From an uncultured Flavobacteriales bacterium (GTDB taxonomy: Bacteria; Bacteroidota; Bacteroidia; CAIKAF01), in assembly GCA_903825395.1 (NCBI GenBank), contig CAIKAF010000026.1:18524-82523 (forward strand): a DNA stretch of 64,000 bases. Reading direction: 5' to 3'. The notes under the pieces are model-generated. The model did not search any database, was not told the DNA's origin, and was given only the letters and a program-made list of their open reading frames with translations. Positions 62,047-64,000 of the stretch are shown one piece after another (within the stretch, counting starts at the first letter, position 1; every line of letters begins with the position of its first letter). A program made the position numbers and the translations under genes.

Positions 62047-62964
62047 CTATCCCCTCATCTCCTCAACACCCCCATCCCCCAATACCCCAACAGCACCTGC
62101 ATCATGCCCCCGCATCACCACATTCATATATGGCATCGCAATTTCAATGCCCTCCCGCTCAAAACGAAGTTTAATGATCTTGTTCATGTCCATCAAAAAC
62201 TCGAAGCTTTTCCGCGAATCGGCCGCCGAAATATAGGCCCGAACCATCATGCCCGATGTACTCAGATTCCGGCAAAACACATCCAATAATGGCTTGCCTT
62301 CTGCTACCTCTTCCGGAGTTCGCATATCTACAAACAAGGGATGCTTAATGGCTTCCTCTTCAATAATCGACATGGCCTTGACCAAATCGGCCGAGTAGGG
62401 TAGAGTAACCTCAAAAAACCGAATCATGGCATCTTCGTTCATGCTCCGGTTGATGATGATTTGGGTAGATATTTCTGTGTTGGGAATCACCACCCGTTTC
62501 AGTTCGTAGTTCCGAATTACCGTATGCCTCAGGGTAATGTCTTCCACGGTACCTTTATAGTTGTCGTTGGTGCCCACTTCAATAATATCTCCAATCCGAA
62601 AGGGCTTAAAGGCCACAATCATTATTCCATTAATAATATTTGAAAAGGCCGTTTGACTGGCAAAACCAATAATGGCGGCCAAAATACCGGCACCGGCAAA
62701 CAAGGTCACAGCCACTTGTCGGAATCCGGGAATCACATATACGATGTTGAACGAAGCCCCCATAAAAATGATGAAGGTCAACGCGTTTTTCAAAAAGTTA
62801 TAGGCCGTAGGATCTACATTGATGCGTGCCGATTCCCGTTTAAAGTAGGCGCCCAAGGTGTAGCGCATAATTTTGTTGATGGCCACAGCCAAGGCCACAA
62901 TTACGGCCACTTTAATCACGGCCTTGTAGGGTTCCAGCGTAGCTATAAGACTCTCGGAAATCAT
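62047..62964 (-). CDS. Small-conductance mechanosensitive channel, MscS family
   Basis: 305 residues: three TM segments, the third with the Gly/Ala-rich pore helix (FAGAGILAAIIGFASQTAFSN), then the MscS beta domain FRIGDIIEVGTNDNYKGTVEDITLRHTVIRNYELKRVVIPNTE and a C-terminal alpha/beta domain. Releases solutes under hypo-osmotic shock. The ATG is 4 nt downstream of a TACCTTTG box. Confidence 0.95.
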   Translation of the reverse strand: MISESLIATLEPYKAVIKVAVIVALAVAINKIMRYTLGAYFKRESARINVDPTAYNFLKNALTFIIFMGASFNIVYVIPGFRQVAVTLFAGAGILAAIIGFASQTAFSNIINGIMIVAFKPFRIGDIIEVGTNDNYKGTVEDITLRHTVIRNYELKRVVIPNTEISTQIIINRSMNEDAMIRFFEVTLPYSADLVKAMSIIEEEAIKHPLFVDMRTPEEVAEGKPLLDVFCRNLSTSGMMVRAYISAADSRKSFEFLMDMNKIIKLRFEREGIEIAMPYMNVVMRGHDAGAVGVLGDGGVEEMRG

Positions 62965-62968
62965 GCCT

Positions 62969-62976
62969 CAAAGGTA
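62969..62976 (-). promoter_or_regulatory. -7 box of the mscS gene
   Basis: Minus-strand TACCTTTG, 4 nt before the ATG. Confidence 0.7.
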
Positions 62977-63094
62977 GGCAATAGCTCCGACAGTTGGCTT
63001 TGGACTTGGGTTAAAATACGTCAAGAAAGCCCGGCTTTGTTTTTTCAAGGTTCTGGAATTGAAGGTATTCATCAAAGGCCTTTGAGGCTGTTTG

Positions 63095-63440
63095 CAATGG
63101 TGCCCTTTGTGGTAAAAACCGTGGTTCACCCCTTTTCCAACCTACACCCCCTCTGTGCCCTTTGCGCCGACATTGTGCCCTCTGTGGGAAAAAACCAATC
63201 AAGACATATCGGCTAAATTTTCACCGCTAATGCCACCAAGGGAGCCGCAAAGGTTCACCAAGGAGCCTCGAACACGTTCGCCTCCCGACACCCCCTCTGT
63301 GCCCTTTGCGCCGACATTGTGCCCTCTGTGGTAAAATCCGTGGTTCAGGCCTAGCTGTCAGTTTTCAACGCAAAGGCCGCTAAAGGAGCCGCAAAGGTTC
63401 GCAAAGGAGCCTCGAACACGTTCGCCTCCCGACACCCCCT
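63095..63440. repeat. Family D CAAAGG-rich repeats, three successive blocks
   Basis: GCCCTTTGTGGTAAAA, CCTCTGTGCCCTTTGCGCCGACATTGTGCCCTCTGTGG and GCCGCAAAGGTTCACCAAGGAGCCTCGAACACGTTCGCCTCCCGACACCCCC segments recur with small changes. No coding frame is credible here. Confidence 0.7.
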
Positions 63441-63445
63441 CCTGA

Positions 63446-63540
63446 CTTGTCCACCATTTTTCGGGTTATTTTATAACGTATTTGTTATCATGGAATTGCA
63501 TTTCCTGTCCTGCGGCATTTGTTGTACTAAAGTGGACAAG
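63446..63540. mobile_element. Possible 95-bp MITE-like remnant with 9-bp terminal inverted repeats
   Basis: CTTGTCCAC at 63446 and GTGGACAAG at 63532 are perfect inverted repeats around AT-rich sequence (ATTTTATAACGTATTTGTTAT). No transposase is present. It lies between repeat families D and E. Confidence 0.4.
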
Positions 63541-63604
63541 CTAAGAGCACCTGCCCTCTATGGATTGCATTACCGAAGTCTTAGAGACCTATTAATAAGA
63601 CCAA

Positions 63605-63719
63605 AGTAGAACGTATTGGAGCTCAGGACACCAGAACCCCGTAGGGGTGGCATTATAGTAGAACGTATTTGAGCTCAGGACATCAGAACCCCGTGGGGGT
63701 GAAATTATTGTAGAACGTT
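63605..63719. repeat. Family E 52-bp tandem repeat, first block
   Basis: Units start at 63605, 63657 and 63709 (period 52) with GTAGAACGTATTGGAGCTCAGGACA followed by CCAGAACCCCGTAGGGGTGG. The CCCCGTAGGGG part is a small palindrome. Confidence 0.8.
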
Positions 63720-63805
63720 TAGGGTATCTAAAATTCACCCTTTTTTCTGAAACAACCCAACCATTTTTATTGAGGTAGCCTCAAAAATGCCACCTAGAAT
63801 AATGT

Positions 63806-63870
63806 CACCCCTACGGGGTTCTGGCGGCGCTGGTTCTACCTTGCTACAATAATTCCACCCCTACGGGGTT
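63806..63870. repeat. Family E palindromes in inverted orientation
   Basis: CACCCCTACGGGGTT occurs at 63806 and 63856, the reverse complement of the previous block's core, with a ~50-bp step. The spacers are not the same as in the first block. Confidence 0.7.
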
Positions 63871-63880
63871 GGGGTGTTGT

Positions 63881-64000
63881 ATTGGCCTTCACGACATCAA
63901 AACCCTTAGGGCTAACATTATTGTAAAATGGCATTGGCCTTCACGACATCAAAACCCTTAGGGCTAACATTATTGTAAAATGGCATTGGCCTTCACGACA
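63881..64000. repeat. Family E-like 52-bp tandem repeat running off the window
   Basis: ATTGGCCTTCACGACATCAAAACCC units start at 63881, 63933 and 63985, identical over the visible part, with AACCCTTAGGGCTAACATTATT as the core. There are no unique spacers, so it is not a CRISPR array. It continues past 64000. Confidence 0.8.

Noticed and set aside
63605-64000. CRISPR array
   Set aside because: Repeats have a 52-bp period with no unique spacers, and no cas gene is present.
1-64000. tRNA or rRNA genes
   Set aside because: I scanned by eye for the T-loop GTTCGA pattern with paired arms and found no convincing cloverleaf. A tRNAscan run would be decisive.

Overview
The window is a Bacteroidota chromosome segment, probably flavobacterial in the broad sense. 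The evidence is three-fold. Promoters are of the TTTG-N19-TAnnTTTG type. Two proteins carry a type IX secretion (Por) C-terminal sorting domain. Gene families typical of the phylum are present: a TonB receptor, Skp/OmpH, DUF4296, DUF349 and a UpxY-like NusG paralogue. Most genes are housekeeping. I saw no tRNA, rRNA or CRISPR array.

Layout. 1-5 kb: the 3' part of oligopeptidase B, aspS, plsC. 5-10 kb: a lipoprotein, an enoyl-CoA hydratase and a PaaZ-like fusion enzyme, then prfB with its programmed frameshift. 10-11 kb: a REP-associated tyrosine transposase (RAYT). 11-18 kb: a secreted metalloprotease with ribE, an Omp28-like secreted protein, MlaE/MlaF-like lipid transport genes and an AraC regulator. 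18-26 kb: a PseG-like gene, a TonB receptor, dcd, a NusG paralogue, a beta-barrel protein, Skp, an RluA-type pseudouridine synthase and panB. 26-33 kb: an esterase, a yeast-type cytosine deaminase, acs, a phosphoesterase, a small K+ channel, two tiny lipoproteins and a deiodinase-like redoxin. 33-43 kb: a lipoprotein, lnt, a carboxylase beta subunit, metG, pabB, tilS. 43-50 kb: a tightly overlapping ABC/Ppx operon, a TetR/ABC1-kinase pair and a FtsB-like gene. 50-64 kb: glyS, purN, a threonine-synthase-like gene, a PhoR/PhoB-like two-component pair, an extreme poly-Asp protein, a DUF349 protein and MscS, ending in a repeat field.

The unusual content lies between genes. Ten copies of a GC-rich element of about 147 bp (called family A here) are scattered in both orientations. 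All share a conserved terminal loop and short conserved joints, while the long stems differ in sequence from copy to copy but remain self-complementary. This compensatory variation points to a selected nested hairpin in RNA or single-stranded DNA. A second family (B) consists of 24-nt palindromes with a 9-bp stem and a six-base ACnnAG-type loop. Two of these lie in frame inside the RAYT gene, the likely mobilising enzyme. Three more repeat families (C, a GAGCCAAGG palindrome; D, CAAAGG-rich; E, a 52-bp tandem unit) fill other gaps.

Many genes have the -7 promoter box ending only 3-5 nt before the start codon, which suggests leaderless mRNAs. Gene starts were chosen partly from this spacing and partly from family alignments recalled from memory. 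No database search was run.
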